From JAJUFS01 sp964599565 (GTDB lineage: Bacteria; Pseudomonadota; Gammaproteobacteria; Natronospirales; JAJUFS01), in assembly GCA_964599565.1 (NCBI GenBank), contig CAZRFE010000003.1, positions 1 to 64,000 of the forward strand: DNA of 64,000 bases, in the 5' to 3' direction. The notes beneath the pieces were generated by a model. That model saw nothing but the letters and a program-made list of their open reading frames with translations, was not told the origin of the DNA and did no database searches. The position numbers were made by a program, and so were the translations under genes. Shown here one piece after another: positions 1 to 8,943 of the stretch; within the stretch, counting starts at the first letter, position 1, and every line of letters begins with the position of its first letter.

Positions 1-1063
1 GCGGTATGCCGAGACGCACCGGCATGTGAAAGACTTCTTCCGCAAGCTCGATCGCGCCTTCCATCTTCGCGCTGCCGCCGGTGAGCACGATGCCCGCGGC
101 GATGACGTCCTCGAAACCGCTGCGGCGCAGTTCCGCCTGCACGAGCGAGAACAGTTCCTCGTAGCGTGGCTCGACGACTTCCGCGAGTGTCTGGCGCGCG
201 AGCCGGCGCGGCGGACGTTCGCCGACGCTCGGCACTTCGATCGTTTCATCCGGGTTTGCGAGCTGCGGCAGCGCGCAGGCGTACTTGATCTTGATCTCTT
301 CGGCGTAATGCGTCGGCGTGCGCAGCGCGACAGCGATGTCGTTCGTCACCTGGTCGCCTGCGATCGGTATCACCGCCGTATGACGGATCGACCCGTCGGT
401 GAACACGGCAATGTCCGTCGTGCCGCCGCCGATGTCGACGAGGCATACGCCGAGATCCTTCTCGTCTTCCGTCAGCACCGCGTAACTCGATGCAAGCTGC
501 TCGAGAATCAGGTCGTCGACTTCCAGCCCGCAGCGCCGCACGCACTTGATGATGTTCTGCGCAGCACTCACCGCGCCTGTCACCATGTGCACCTTCGCTT
601 CAAGGCGCACGCCGGACATGCCGATCGGTTCCTTCACGCCATCCTGCTCGTCGATGATGAATTCCTGCGGCAGGATGTGCAGGATCTTCTGGTCGGCGGG
701 AATCGCCACTGCGCGCGCGGCATCGATGACACGCTCGACATCGCCTGCCGTCACTTCCTTGTCGCGGATCGCGACGATGCCGTGCGAATTGAGACTCTTC
801 ACATGGCTGCCGGCGATGCCTGCGTAGATCGCGTTGATCTGGCAGCCCGCCATCAGCTCGGCTTCCTCGACCGCGCGCTGTATCGACTGCACCGTCGATT
901 CGATGTTCACGACCACGCCCTTCTTCAGGCCGCGGGAAGGATGCGAGCCGATGCCGATGATCTCGATCGATGCGTCCTGGCGTATCTCGCCGACGATGGC
1001 GACGACCTTGGACGTGCCGACATCGAGTCCGACAATGAGCTGCTTATCCGATTTCCTGGACAT
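1..1063 (-). CDS. ftsA: Cell division protein FtsA (3' part beyond window edge)
   Basis: Actin-like ATPase that tethers FtsZ to the inner membrane and activates septal synthesis. About 354 codons are present from the ATG at 1063; the gene runs off the left edge, so the C-terminal membrane-targeting helix cannot be seen. The N-terminus reads LIVGLDVGTSKVVAIVGE, the phosphate-1 loop of the actin fold. Further on are DIGGGTTDIAVF (phosphate-2) and GGSAKMEG (adenosine motif). The ATG follows the ftsQ stop with no gap (TGAATG). It is the last dcw gene visible; ftsZ would be expected next, outside the window. Family assignment is firm. Confidence 0.96.
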   Translation of the reverse strand, partial: MSRKSDKQLIVGLDVGTSKVVAIVGEIRQDASIEIIGIGSHPSRGLKKGVVVNIESTVQSIQRAVEEAELMAGCQINAIYAGIAGSHVKSLNSHGIVAIRDKEVTAGDVERVIDAARAVAIPADQKILHILPQEFIIDEQDGVKEPIGMSGVRLEAKVHMVTGAVSAAQNIIKCVRRCGLEVDDLILEQLASSYAVLTEDEKDLGVCLVDIGGGTTDIAVFTDGSIRHTAVIPIAGDQVTNDIAVALRTPTHYAEEIKIKYACALPQLANPDETIEVPSVGERPPRRLARQTLAEVVEPRYEELFSLVQAELRRSGFEDVIAAGIVLTGGSAKMEGAIELAEEVFHMPVRLGIP

Positions 1064-1861
1064 TCAACTTCTCTCCCGGCGCGTAGCGCTGCTTCGTTCC
1101 GCCGTCTTCCAGCCAACCGCGAAACCGTTCGTGTATCGCATGTCCACGTACGCAATCTGTCCTGCACGTGCCTTGAGCGCCGGCCACGCCGCCGACAGGA
1201 AGCGATCGAGCCGCGCATCGACGTTGCGACGCCCGAGCCGCACTTCGATGTACTCGCCGCCACTTGCAAGCCACAGCCGTTCCGCGCGACGTTCCGTTCG
1301 AAGCAGCCGGCGCAGTTCCAGCTCGCTCGCGCGCGTTGCCTGCTGCAGTTCGGTGAGCCTTGCAACCATCACGTCCTGCGTTCCCGATGGACCGCCGATG
1401 TCCGGCAATACGCCGGTGAAGCCCGCAGCGCCATCGACGAACACATCGCCATCTGCATTCATCAGCGACGTACCGAACCATGTCGCCACGGCGCGCTCCT
1501 CGCGAAGTGCGACGGCGAGCACGCCGGGCCATTGCCTGCGCAACGCAGCGCTCGCCACCCATGGCAGCTCCTCGACGGCGCCTCGCGCGGCATCGAGGTC
1601 GATCGCAGCGAATCCCTGCGCGATGTAAGGCGCAAGTGCGGTGCGCACGTCCGCCGGCGTCACGCGTTCAAGCTCGCCGGTAACTTCCAGTGTCCGAAAA
1701 TGCTCCCAATCCATTGCACGCAACTGCGCCGCAACGATCACTGCACCACCAACGAGCAACACCAGTGCGGCCGACCAGGCAGCAATGCGCGGCCACGGCA
1801 TCGTCACGGGTTCTTCCGGAGACGTCCGGCGGTTCACCTTTCTGCGGCGAAACCATTTCAT
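1064..1861 (-). CDS. ftsQ: Cell division protein FtsQ
   Basis: Bitopic divisome protein that links FtsK-dependent early steps to FtsB/FtsL. The 265-residue product has a basic cytoplasmic N-terminus (MKWFRRRKVNRR), one membrane helix near residues 25-48 (AAWSALVLLVGGAVIVAAQ region), then a periplasmic POTRA domain and beta domain. The start at 1861 is chosen because it overlaps the ddlB stop as ATGA and because the longer open frame to 1993 lies inside ddlB. Sequence conservation of FtsQ is low, but the position between ddlB and ftsA settles the call. Confidence 0.93.
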   Translation of the reverse strand: MKWFRRRKVNRRTSPEEPVTMPWPRIAAWSAALVLLVGGAVIVAAQLRAMDWEHFRTLEVTGELERVTPADVRTALAPYIAQGFAAIDLDAARGAVEELPWVASAALRRQWPGVLAVALREERAVATWFGTSLMNADGDVFVDGAAGFTGVLPDIGGPSGTQDVMVARLTELQQATRASELELRRLLRTERRAERLWLASGGEYIEVRLGRRNVDARLDRFLSAAWPALKARAGQIAYVDMRYTNGFAVGWKTAERSSATRRERS

Positions 1862-2805
1862 GTGTTCGGCTCCAGCGTCTGCGCGAGAATGCGCCAGACA
1901 AGTTCCTCGAATTCGATGCCGACGGCGCGCGCGGCCATCGGCACCAGGCTGTGATCCGTCATGCCGGGCACGGTGTTCACTTCGATCAGCCACGGACGAT
2001 CGTCTGCGTCCAGCATGAAATCCACGCGGCCCCAGCCGCGGCCATCGACGGCTTCAAACGCACGCACACACATTTCCTGCAGCTCGCGTTCGCGCGTTTC
2101 CGGCAGGCCGCAGGGACAGTGGTAGCGCGTGTCAGAGGAAAAATATTTCGCTTCGTAGTCGTAGAACTCGCGCGGCGTTTCCATGCGCACCATGGGAAGC
2201 GCGCGATCGCCGAGAATCGAGCAGAAGTATTCGCCGCCGCTGATCCAGCGTTCCGCGATCACGAGTTCGTCCATCTTCCACGCCGCCTCGTACGCAGCAT
2301 CAATGCTCTTGTCCGGTGCAAGGCGCGTCACGCCGATGCTCGAACCTTCGCGCGCCGGCTTCACGGCAACGGGATGGCCGACGCGCGCGACGAACGCACG
2401 CAGCTCTTCGACGCTGTGCACGTGCGCGTACTCCGGCGTCGGCAGGTTCAGCGACTGCCAGACCTGCTTGGTGCGCAGCTTGTCCATCGACAGCGCGGAG
2501 CCGAGCACGCCGCTGCCGGTGTAGGGAATGTTCATGAACTCGAGCAGTCCCTGGACCGTACCGTCCTCGCCGCCGCGACCATGCAGCACGATGAACGCGC
2601 GATCGAACGCGCCCGCCTCAAGCTGCGGCAGGAGATCGTCAATGGGATCGACCTTGTGCGCATCGATGCCGCCGGAGACCAGGGCGCGCAGAACCGCGCT
2701 GCCGCTTTTCAGTGAAATCTCGCGTTCCGCCGACGTGCCACCGAACAGCACGGCCACCTTGCCGAACACTGACGGATCCCGCGCCATGTCCTGTTTCGCG
2801 ATCAT
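1858..2805 (-). CDS. ddlB: D-alanine--D-alanine ligase (DdlB type)
   Basis: ATP-grasp ligase that joins two D-alanines for the MurF step, in the cytosol. The 315-residue protein shows the family landmarks in order: AVLFGGTSAEREISLKSG near residues 18-35, LHGRGGEDGTVQG, PYTGSGVLGSALSMDK, KPAREGSSIGV, and the metal-binding VNTVPGMTDHSLVP near the C-terminus. Length is slightly over the E. coli enzyme (306). The ATG at 2805 overlaps the murC stop (ATGA); a second Met at codon 7 is possible. No murB lies between murC and ddlB, unlike some gammaproteobacteria. Confidence 0.97.
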   Translation of the reverse strand: MIAKQDMARDPSVFGKVAVLFGGTSAEREISLKSGSAVLRALVSGGIDAHKVDPIDDLLPQLEAGAFDRAFIVLHGRGGEDGTVQGLLEFMNIPYTGSGVLGSALSMDKLRTKQVWQSLNLPTPEYAHVHSVEELRAFVARVGHPVAVKPAREGSSIGVTRLAPDKSIDAAYEAAWKMDELVIAERWISGGEYFCSILGDRALPMVRMETPREFYDYEAKYFSSDTRYHCPCGLPETRERELQEMCVRAFEAVDGRGWGRVDFMLDADDRPWLIEVNTVPGMTDHSLVPMAARAVGIEFEELVWRILAQTLEPNT

Positions 2806-4232
2806 TGGTTCGCCTCCGCAAGCAGTGCGGGCATCTCGCCGGCGAGCGCGCCGATGTCGCCGGCGCCGAGCATCAGCACGAGATCGCCGTCCTGCACCAC
2901 GCCGCGCAGTGCGCCGGGGAGTTCGCGCAGGTTGCTGACGAACACCGGATCGATGCGTCCGCGGTTGCGTACCGAGCGGCTCAGCGCGCGCCCGTCCGCG
3001 CCCGCAACCGGTTCCTCGCCGGCTGCATACACTTCCGTCAGCACGAGTGCATCGACACCGTTGAGCACTTCGGAGAAGTCGTCAAAGAGATCTCGCGTAC
3101 GCGTGTACCGATGTGGCTGGAACACTGCGACAAGTCGTCTGTCCGGCCATCCGGCGCGCGCGGCAGCAACAGTCGCCGCGATCTCGCGCGGGTGATGGGC
3201 GTAGTCATCGACAAGCAGGATGCGCGCAGACGGCGTCGCCTGGATTTCGCCGTAGGAATGGAAACGCCGGCCGACACCCTGGAAGTTCGCGAGCGCGCGC
3301 AGCGTTGCCGCGTCGTCCACATCCAGTTCGCGCGCGATCGCGATGGCGGCCAGGGCGTTGAGCACGTTGTGCCGGCCGGGCAGATTCAGCTTCACGCGCA
3401 GCGAATCGTTGTCGCCGCGCTTGCCGCGACCTTTCGCACGTACGGTGAATTCGGTGATGGAACCCGACTGCTGAATATCCGTTGCCAGCAGGTCCGCATC
3501 GGCGTTGTCGATGCCGTAGCTCACGACCGGCCGGCTGATCTCCGGCAGCAGCGCGCGAATCACCGGGTCGTCCGTGCACAGCACGGCGAGACCGTAGAAC
3601 GGCAGGTGATGCAGGAATTCAAGAAACGTCTGCTGCAATCTCAGGAAATCGCCTTCGTAGGTGCCAAGATGATCCGCGTCGATGTTGGTGACGACGGCGA
3701 TGATCGGCTGCAGGTGCAGGAACGAGGCGTCGCTTTCATCGGCTTCCGCAACGAGGTAGCGTCCCTCGCCAAGGCGCGCATTCGTCGCCGCGCTGTTCAG
3801 CCGCCCGCCGATCACGAACGTCGGATCAAGACCGCCTTCGGCGAGCACGCTTGCGACCAGGCTTGTCGTCGTCGTCTTGCCGTGCGTGCCCGCGATCGCA
3901 ACGCCGAACCGGAACCGCATCAGTTCCGCGAGCATCTCCGCGCGCGGCACGACGGGAATGCGGCGCGCGTGCGCGGCCATGACTTCCGGGTTCTGCGCAG
4001 ATACCGCGCTCGAAACCACGACCACGTCGGCATTCACGACGTTTTCCGCCGCATGACCTGTCCACACTTTCGCGCCGAGCGATTCCAGGCGGCGCGTCAC
4101 TGCATTCGCCTTGATGTCCGAGCCCTGCACGGCATAACCCAGGTTGAGCAGCACTTCCGCAACGCCGCCCACGCCCGCGCCGCCGATGCCGATCAGGTGG
4201 ATCGTGTTGATGCGACCCATGCGATCCTTCAT
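2802..4232 (-). CDS. murC: UDP-N-acetylmuramate--L-alanine ligase MurC
   Basis: Adds L-Ala to UDP-MurNAc using ATP, the first amino-acid step of the peptidoglycan stem. The 476-residue protein has the N-terminal Rossmann glycine loop GIGGAGVGGVAE (residues 15-26), the P-loop GTHGKTTT (115-122), then the central and C-terminal Mur ligase domains including DDYAHHP. It overlaps murG and ddlB by ATGA on both sides, which suggests translational coupling within the dcw transcript. Confidence 0.97.
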   Translation of the reverse strand: MKDRMGRINTIHLIGIGGAGVGGVAEVLLNLGYAVQGSDIKANAVTRRLESLGAKVWTGHAAENVVNADVVVVSSAVSAQNPEVMAAHARRIPVVPRAEMLAELMRFRFGVAIAGTHGKTTTTSLVASVLAEGGLDPTFVIGGRLNSAATNARLGEGRYLVAEADESDASFLHLQPIIAVVTNIDADHLGTYEGDFLRLQQTFLEFLHHLPFYGLAVLCTDDPVIRALLPEISRPVVSYGIDNADADLLATDIQQSGSITEFTVRAKGRGKRGDNDSLRVKLNLPGRHNVLNALAAIAIARELDVDDAATLRALANFQGVGRRFHSYGEIQATPSARILLVDDYAHHPREIAATVAAARAGWPDRRLVAVFQPHRYTRTRDLFDDFSEVLNGVDALVLTEVYAAGEEPVAGADGRALSRSVRNRGRIDPVFVSNLRELPGALRGVVQDGDLVLMLGAGDIGALAGEMPALLAEANQ

Positions 4233-5317
4233 GCCGCACCTCCTGCCGCAAGCTGCATGCAGGCGTCGGCAACGGCGCGCGTCGCATCAGGCCGCGCCTT
4301 CGAGCGCGCCTTCAGCGCCATTCCGAGCAGATGATCGCGAGCGGAAATCTTGCGCAGCACCGCTGCCAGTTTCTCCGGTGTCATGTCCCGTTCCTGAAGC
4401 ACGATCGCGGCATCTGCATCGGCGAGATACCTTGCGTTCGCTGTCTGGTGGTCGTCGACGGCATATGGAAATGGCACGAGCACCGCGCCGAGTCCCGCCG
4501 CAGCGAGTTCGAATACCGTCATCGCACCCGCGCGGCATATCGCGACATCCGCCCATGCATACGCCGACGCCATGTCGTCGATGAAAGGTTCGACCTTTGC
4601 CGTTACCGCTGCGTCTTCGTACCGCTTGCGCACAGCGTCCGCGTCGCCGCGGCCGCACTGGTGTTGCACTTCGCATTCGAGCTTCGCAATGCCGATCGCG
4701 TTCGGCACCGTTTCGTTCAGCGCACGCGCGCCGAGGCTGCCGCCAAGGACAAGCACGCGCAGCGGTCCTTCGCGTTTCGCAAAACGCTGCACCGGCGCAT
4801 CGATCCGCGTCACCGCATCGCGCACGGGGTTGCCGACCGCTTCCTCCGTTGCGATGTCATCCAGCGTGCGCGGAAATGCAACGAGGCAGCGCGCCGCAAA
4901 TCGCGCAAGCATGCGATTGGTAAAGCCTGCAACGGCGTTCTGTTCGTGCACCACGAGCGGCTTTCTCATCATCCAGGCGACGATGCCGCCCGGTCCGCTT
5001 GCGAAGCCGCCCATGCCGAGCACCGCATCCGGCCGGATGCGACGCAACGCCCGCCACGCGGAGAACATTGCGCGCAGGATGCGAAACGGTGCGAGCAGCA
5101 GCGTCGCTACACCCTTGCCGCGCAATCCACCGACGGGAATCCATTCGATGTCGATGCCGGCCGCAGGCACAAGGCGTGCTTCGATTCCCGCCCGCGTACC
5201 CAGCCACACGACGCGAAATGCATTCGCGCGCAGCACTTCGGCGACGGCAAGGGCCGGGAAAACATGACCGCCGGTACCGCCGGCCATGATGAGCACCGTG
5301 GACTGCGGCGCGTTCAT
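4229..5317 (-). CDS. murG: MurG, lipid I N-acetylglucosaminyltransferase
   Basis: GT28 enzyme at the inner face of the membrane that transfers GlcNAc to lipid I to make lipid II. The 362-residue product begins MNAPQSTVLIMAGGTGGHVF, with the diagnostic glycine loop at 13-19. The C-terminal half holds the GGSLGARALN loop and the acceptor-sugar region CRAGAMTVFELAAAGLGAVL. The start at 5317 gives an ATGA overlap with ftsW; the longer in-frame extension to 6418 lies wholly inside ftsW and lacks any matching family sequence, so it was discarded. Confidence 0.97.
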   Translation of the reverse strand: MNAPQSTVLIMAGGTGGHVFPALAVAEVLRANAFRVVWLGTRAGIEARLVPAAGIDIEWIPVGGLRGKGVATLLLAPFRILRAMFSAWRALRRIRPDAVLGMGGFASGPGGIVAWMMRKPLVVHEQNAVAGFTNRMLARFAARCLVAFPRTLDDIATEEAVGNPVRDAVTRIDAPVQRFAKREGPLRVLVLGGSLGARALNETVPNAIGIAKLECEVQHQCGRGDADAVRKRYEDAAVTAKVEPFIDDMASAYAWADVAICRAGAMTVFELAAAGLGAVLVPFPYAVDDHQTANARYLADADAAIVLQERDMTPEKLAAVLRKISARDHLLGMALKARSKARPDATRAVADACMQLAAGGAA

Positions 5318-6507
5318 CGCGCACCTCCGGAGAAGTCGGTCTTCCGGCGCCAGACATCGCTGTCCGCGCGCTGCGCCTCGTAGCCCGCGCGAAGCACGAG
5401 ACCGACGGCTGCGGATGTCACGAGCAGGCTTGATCCACCGGAGCTGATCAACGGCAATGTGAGTCCTTTCGTCGGCAGCACGCCCATGTTCACGCCGAGA
5501 TTGATGAGCGCCTGCATCCCGATCCAGAGCCCGATGCCGAAGGCGAGATACGCGCCATGCGCTTCGCCGTTGCGCAGCGCGCCGCGACCGATGCGGAAGC
5601 TGCGCAGAAAGAATGTCGCGTAAAGCGCGATCACGAGCAGCACGCCGAGCAGTCCGAGTTCTTCCGCGATCACCGCGAACACGAAATCGGTGTGCGCCTC
5701 CGGCAGGTAGAAAAGTTTCTGCACGCCCGCACCGAGCCCGACACCGAACCATTCTCCGCGACCGATCGCGATCAGCGCCTGCGTCAGCTGGAAGCCGGAA
5801 TCGAACGGATCCGCCCACGGGTCCATGAAACCGGTCAACCGCGCCACGCGATAGGGTGACGACAGCGCGAGTGCCGCCATCGCACTCGCCGCCACTGCAA
5901 GCAGCAACACGAAATCGCGCAACCGTGCGCCGCCGACAAACAGCATGCCGAGCACAGTGGCGAGCAGCACGGCAGCTGCGCCGAAGTCGGGTTCGGCAAG
6001 CAACAGCACGGCGGCGATCGCGATCAGGCCGAGCGGCTTTGCAAAGCCGGTGAACGACGAGCGCACTTCGTGCGCGCGCCGCGCGAGATAATCCGCCACG
6101 AACATGATCAACAGCAGTCGTGCGGGTTCGGATGCCTGGATGAGCCGCACGGAACCGATGGTCAGCCAGCGCACGCTGCCGTTCACTTCGCGGCCGAAGC
6201 CTGGCAGCAGCACCAGCGTGAGCAGGCCGAACGCCGCAAGCAGCAGCAGCGGGCTCATGCCGCGCCAGAATTTCAGCGGCACGAGCATCATGAACATCGC
6301 CGCCGCAACGCCCGCACCCGCGAACATCAGCTGGCGTTCCGCGAAATAGAACGCGTTGCCGGTTTCGCGCTCCGCCATCGCGATCGATGCGGAGGTGACG
6401 AACACGATGCCAAGGCACACGAGCAGCACGCTCGTCACCAGCAGCACATGGTCGTACGCCGCGCCGCGCGCAGAACCGGCAACCTGGCGCTCCATCACCG
6501 CGCTCAT
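5314..6507 (-). CDS. ftsW: FtsW, SEDS septal peptidoglycan polymerase
   Basis: Polytopic SEDS-family glycosyltransferase that polymerises lipid II at the septum with FtsI. The 397-residue protein has about ten hydrophobic helices and the conserved SEDS stretches EPDFGAAAVLL, GFQLTQALIAIGRGEWFGVG and AHTDFVFAVIAEELG, and near the C-terminus LPTKGLTLPLISSGGSSLL. The start at 6507 (MSAVMERQ) is selected because it overlaps the murD stop as ATGA; 26 upstream in-frame residues fall inside murD. Partner ftsI lies upstream in the same cluster. Confidence 0.96.
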   Translation of the reverse strand: MSAVMERQVAGSARGAAYDHVLLVTSVLLVCLGIVFVTSASIAMAERETGNAFYFAERQLMFAGAGVAAAMFMMLVPLKFWRGMSPLLLLAAFGLLTLVLLPGFGREVNGSVRWLTIGSVRLIQASEPARLLLIMFVADYLARRAHEVRSSFTGFAKPLGLIAIAAVLLLAEPDFGAAAVLLATVLGMLFVGGARLRDFVLLLAVAASAMAALALSSPYRVARLTGFMDPWADPFDSGFQLTQALIAIGRGEWFGVGLGAGVQKLFYLPEAHTDFVFAVIAEELGLLGVLLVIALYATFFLRSFRIGRGALRNGEAHGAYLAFGIGLWIGMQALINLGVNMGVLPTKGLTLPLISSGGSSLLVTSAAVGLVLRAGYEAQRADSDVWRRKTDFSGGAR

Positions 6508-7850
6508 GACGAAAGCTCCCGCACGGCGTTCACGAACGCATCGCCGCGCGCTTCGTAGTTCGCAAACATGTCGAGACTCGAACATGCAGGCGACAGCAGC
6601 ACCATGTCGCCTGGTTTCGCCACCGCCGCGGCACGCCGCACGGCGGCGCGCATGTCCGTCACGGTCTCTGCAGGCAGGCTGTCTTCCACGGCGCCGGCAA
6701 TCGCGGTTGCGTCCTTGCCGATCAGCACAAGGTGATGCACGCGCCCGCGCATTGCCGTTGCGAGTTCGCCGAAATCCTGTCCCTTGCCATCGCCACCGGC
6801 TATCAGCACGAGCGGACGTCCGGCGCCGCGTATCGCCGCGACGGTCGCACCGACATTCGTGCCCTTGGAATCGTTTACATACGTCACGCCGGCAATTTCC
6901 GCGACGAAGCGCATGCGATGCGGCAGCCCCGCGAAGTCGTGCAGCGCGGAGAGCATTGCGCTGCGCGGGAGCGCGAGCGCGGCGCCGAGCGCAAGGCAGG
7001 CCAGCGCATTCGCGTGGTTGTGCGAACCCGTTATCTTCAGTTCATGAACGGGCAGCAGGCATTCGCTGCCGCGTGCAAGCCAGGTTTCACCATCCCGTTC
7101 AAGCAGGCCGAAATCGATTTCCCGGCGAGGCGCGTCGAGCCCGAAGCTGACGGCGTTCGGCAGGCCTTCGGCAAGGCGCGACGACCATTCGTCATCGCGA
7201 TTGAATACGCAGACCGCTGCATTGCGATAGATGCGCGACTTCGCGCGCGCATAACTCGCCATGCTGCCGTGCCAGTCGATGTGATCGGGCGTGACGTTCA
7301 GCACGGCGGCGGCGGCGGGCGCGAGCGAGTGCGTCGACTCCAGCTGGAAGCTCGACAGCTCAAGCACGAACATGTCCGGCCGCGCATCCAGCAGATCGAG
7401 CGCGGGCGTACCGACATTGCCGCCGAGACCGACGCGGCGCTGTGCGTGTTCGGCCATCATGGCAAGCAGCGTTGCGACCGTGCTCTTGCCGTTCGAGCCG
7501 GTGATCGCCGCGACCGGTTTCGTGACGGCGCGCGAGAACAGCTCGATATCGCCGATCAGCTCGATGTCGGTGTCGCGAATGCGTTCGATGAACGGATCGT
7601 GCAGCGGCACACCCGGTGAAACGACAACAAGATCGGCGTGCGCGAGTGCCGCATCGGAGAACCCGCCGACAAACACTGCCGCATCCGGCAGCGTTTCAAG
7701 CAGCGCTGCAAGCCCGGGCGGTTTCGCGCGACTGTCCGTGACGGCCACCGCGTAACCCTGCGCATGCAGGTAGCGCGCAGCCGACAGTCCCGTCTTGCCG
7801 AGACCGACGATCATCGCCTTGCGCTGTTGTGTTGTCGTTGCGGTTTCCAT
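6504..7850 (-). CDS. murD: UDP-MurNAc-L-alanine--D-glutamate ligase MurD
   Basis: Adds D-Glu to UDP-MurNAc-L-Ala. The 448-residue product has the N-terminal nucleotide-binding loop VGLGKTGLSAARYL (15-28), the P-loop GSNGKST (118-124), and the C-terminal domain with LIAGGDGKGQDF and LLSPACSSLDMF. A ribosome site AAAGAGA sits in the 10-base gap after mraY; this is the only clear gap between genes in the whole dcw run. Its stop overlaps the ftsW start. Confidence 0.97.
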   Translation of the reverse strand: METATTTQQRKAMIVGLGKTGLSAARYLHAQGYAVAVTDSRAKPPGLAALLETLPDAAVFVGGFSDAALAHADLVVVSPGVPLHDPFIERIRDTDIELIGDIELFSRAVTKPVAAITGSNGKSTVATLLAMMAEHAQRRVGLGGNVGTPALDLLDARPDMFVLELSSFQLESTHSLAPAAAAVLNVTPDHIDWHGSMASYARAKSRIYRNAAVCVFNRDDEWSSRLAEGLPNAVSFGLDAPRREIDFGLLERDGETWLARGSECLLPVHELKITGSHNHANALACLALGAALALPRSAMLSALHDFAGLPHRMRFVAEIAGVTYVNDSKGTNVGATVAAIRGAGRPLVLIAGGDGKGQDFGELATAMRGRVHHLVLIGKDATAIAGAVEDSLPAETVTDMRAAVRRAAAVAKPGDMVLLSPACSSLDMFANYEARGDAFVNAVRELSS

Positions 7851-7860
7851 TCTCTTTCGC

Positions 7861-8943
7861 TCAGCGAATCTTCAGCGTCGAGAGACCGATCAGCACGAGA
7901 ATCACCGTGATGATCCAGAACCGGACGATGACCTTCGGTTCCGCCCAGCCCTTCAGTTCGAAATGGTGATGCAGCGGCGCCATGCGGAAGATCCGCCTGC
8001 CGGTCAGCTTGTATGACGCGACCTGCAGCATGACCGAGACCGTTTCCACCACGAAGATGCCGCCCATGATGAAAAGCACCAGTTCCTGCCGCACGATCAC
8101 GGCAAGCACACCGAGCGCTGCACCGAGTGCGAGCGCGCCGATATCACCCATGAACACCTGCGCGGGATACGTGTTGAACCACAGGAACGCGAGACCCGCA
8201 CCCATCAGCGCGCCGCAGAAAACAACGACTTCGCCTGCGCCCGGTATGTAGGGAATCTGCAGGTACGCCGCGAACTTCACGTTGCCCGATGCCCATGCGA
8301 ATACACCGAGTGCGCCGCCGACGAGCACGCTCGGCATGATGGCAAGGCCGTCAAGACCGTCGGTGAGATTCACCGCGTTGCTCGTGCCGACGATCACGAA
8401 GTACGTCAGGAACACGTAACCGACACCAAGCGGCAGCGCGACGTTCTTGAAGAACGGCACGATCAGCGTGGTCTCGGCGGGTGCGTTCGCCGCCCAGTAG
8501 AGAACAAGCGCAGCAGCAAGACCTGCGATCGACTGCCAGAAGTATTTCCAGCGCGCCGGCAAGCCTTTGGGATCCTTGAGCACGAGCTTGCGGTAATCGT
8601 CCACCCAGCCGATGACCCCGAACGACACGGTCACACCAAGCACGACCCAGACGTAAAGGTTGTCGAGGTCCGCCCACAGCAGCGTGCTGATGACGATCGC
8701 GAACAGGATCAGCAAACCGCCCATCGTCGGCGTGCCCGCCTTCGACAGGTGCGACAGCGGGCCGTCATCGCGCACCGTCTGGCCGATCTGCCGGAACGTG
8801 AGGTGCCGGATCATCCACGGACCGATGATGAATCCGACCAGCAGCGCGGTAAGCGCACCGAGAATCGCGCGCAACGTCAGGTACTGGAAGACGTTGAATC
8901 CCGTGTGATAACGCGTCAGGAATTCGGCCAGCCACAGCAGCAT
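7861..8943 (-). CDS. mraY: Phospho-MurNAc-pentapeptide transferase MraY
   Basis: Integral membrane enzyme that moves phospho-MurNAc-pentapeptide onto undecaprenyl phosphate to form lipid I. The 360-residue protein has ten predicted membrane helices. It carries the early loop SKAGTPTMGGLLIL, the Asp-rich VNLTDGLDGLAI, the GDIGALALGAALG loop, and the C-terminal GRRIFRMAPLHHHFE motif, all diagnostic of MraY. Its length equals that of E. coli MraY. Start and murF stop overlap by one base (TGATG). Confidence 0.98.
   Translation of the reverse strand: MLLWLAEFLTRYHTGFNVFQYLTLRAILGALTALLVGFIIGPWMIRHLTFRQIGQTVRDDGPLSHLSKAGTPTMGGLLILFAIVISTLLWADLDNLYVWVVLGVTVSFGVIGWVDDYRKLVLKDPKGLPARWKYFWQSIAGLAAALVLYWAANAPAETTLIVPFFKNVALPLGVGYVFLTYFVIVGTSNAVNLTDGLDGLAIMPSVLVGGALGVFAWASGNVKFAAYLQIPYIPGAGEVVVFCGALMGAGLAFLWFNTYPAQVFMGDIGALALGAALGVLAVIVRQELVLFIMGGIFVVETVSVMLQVASYKLTGRRIFRMAPLHHHFELKGWAEPKVIVRFWIITVILVLIGLSTLKIR

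Noticed and set aside
26..1954. Long plus-strand open frame of 642 codons over ftsA and ftsQ
   Set aside because: It is antisense to two firmly identified genes. Its translation is Arg/His-rich with no motif, a common effect of GC-rich codon bias.
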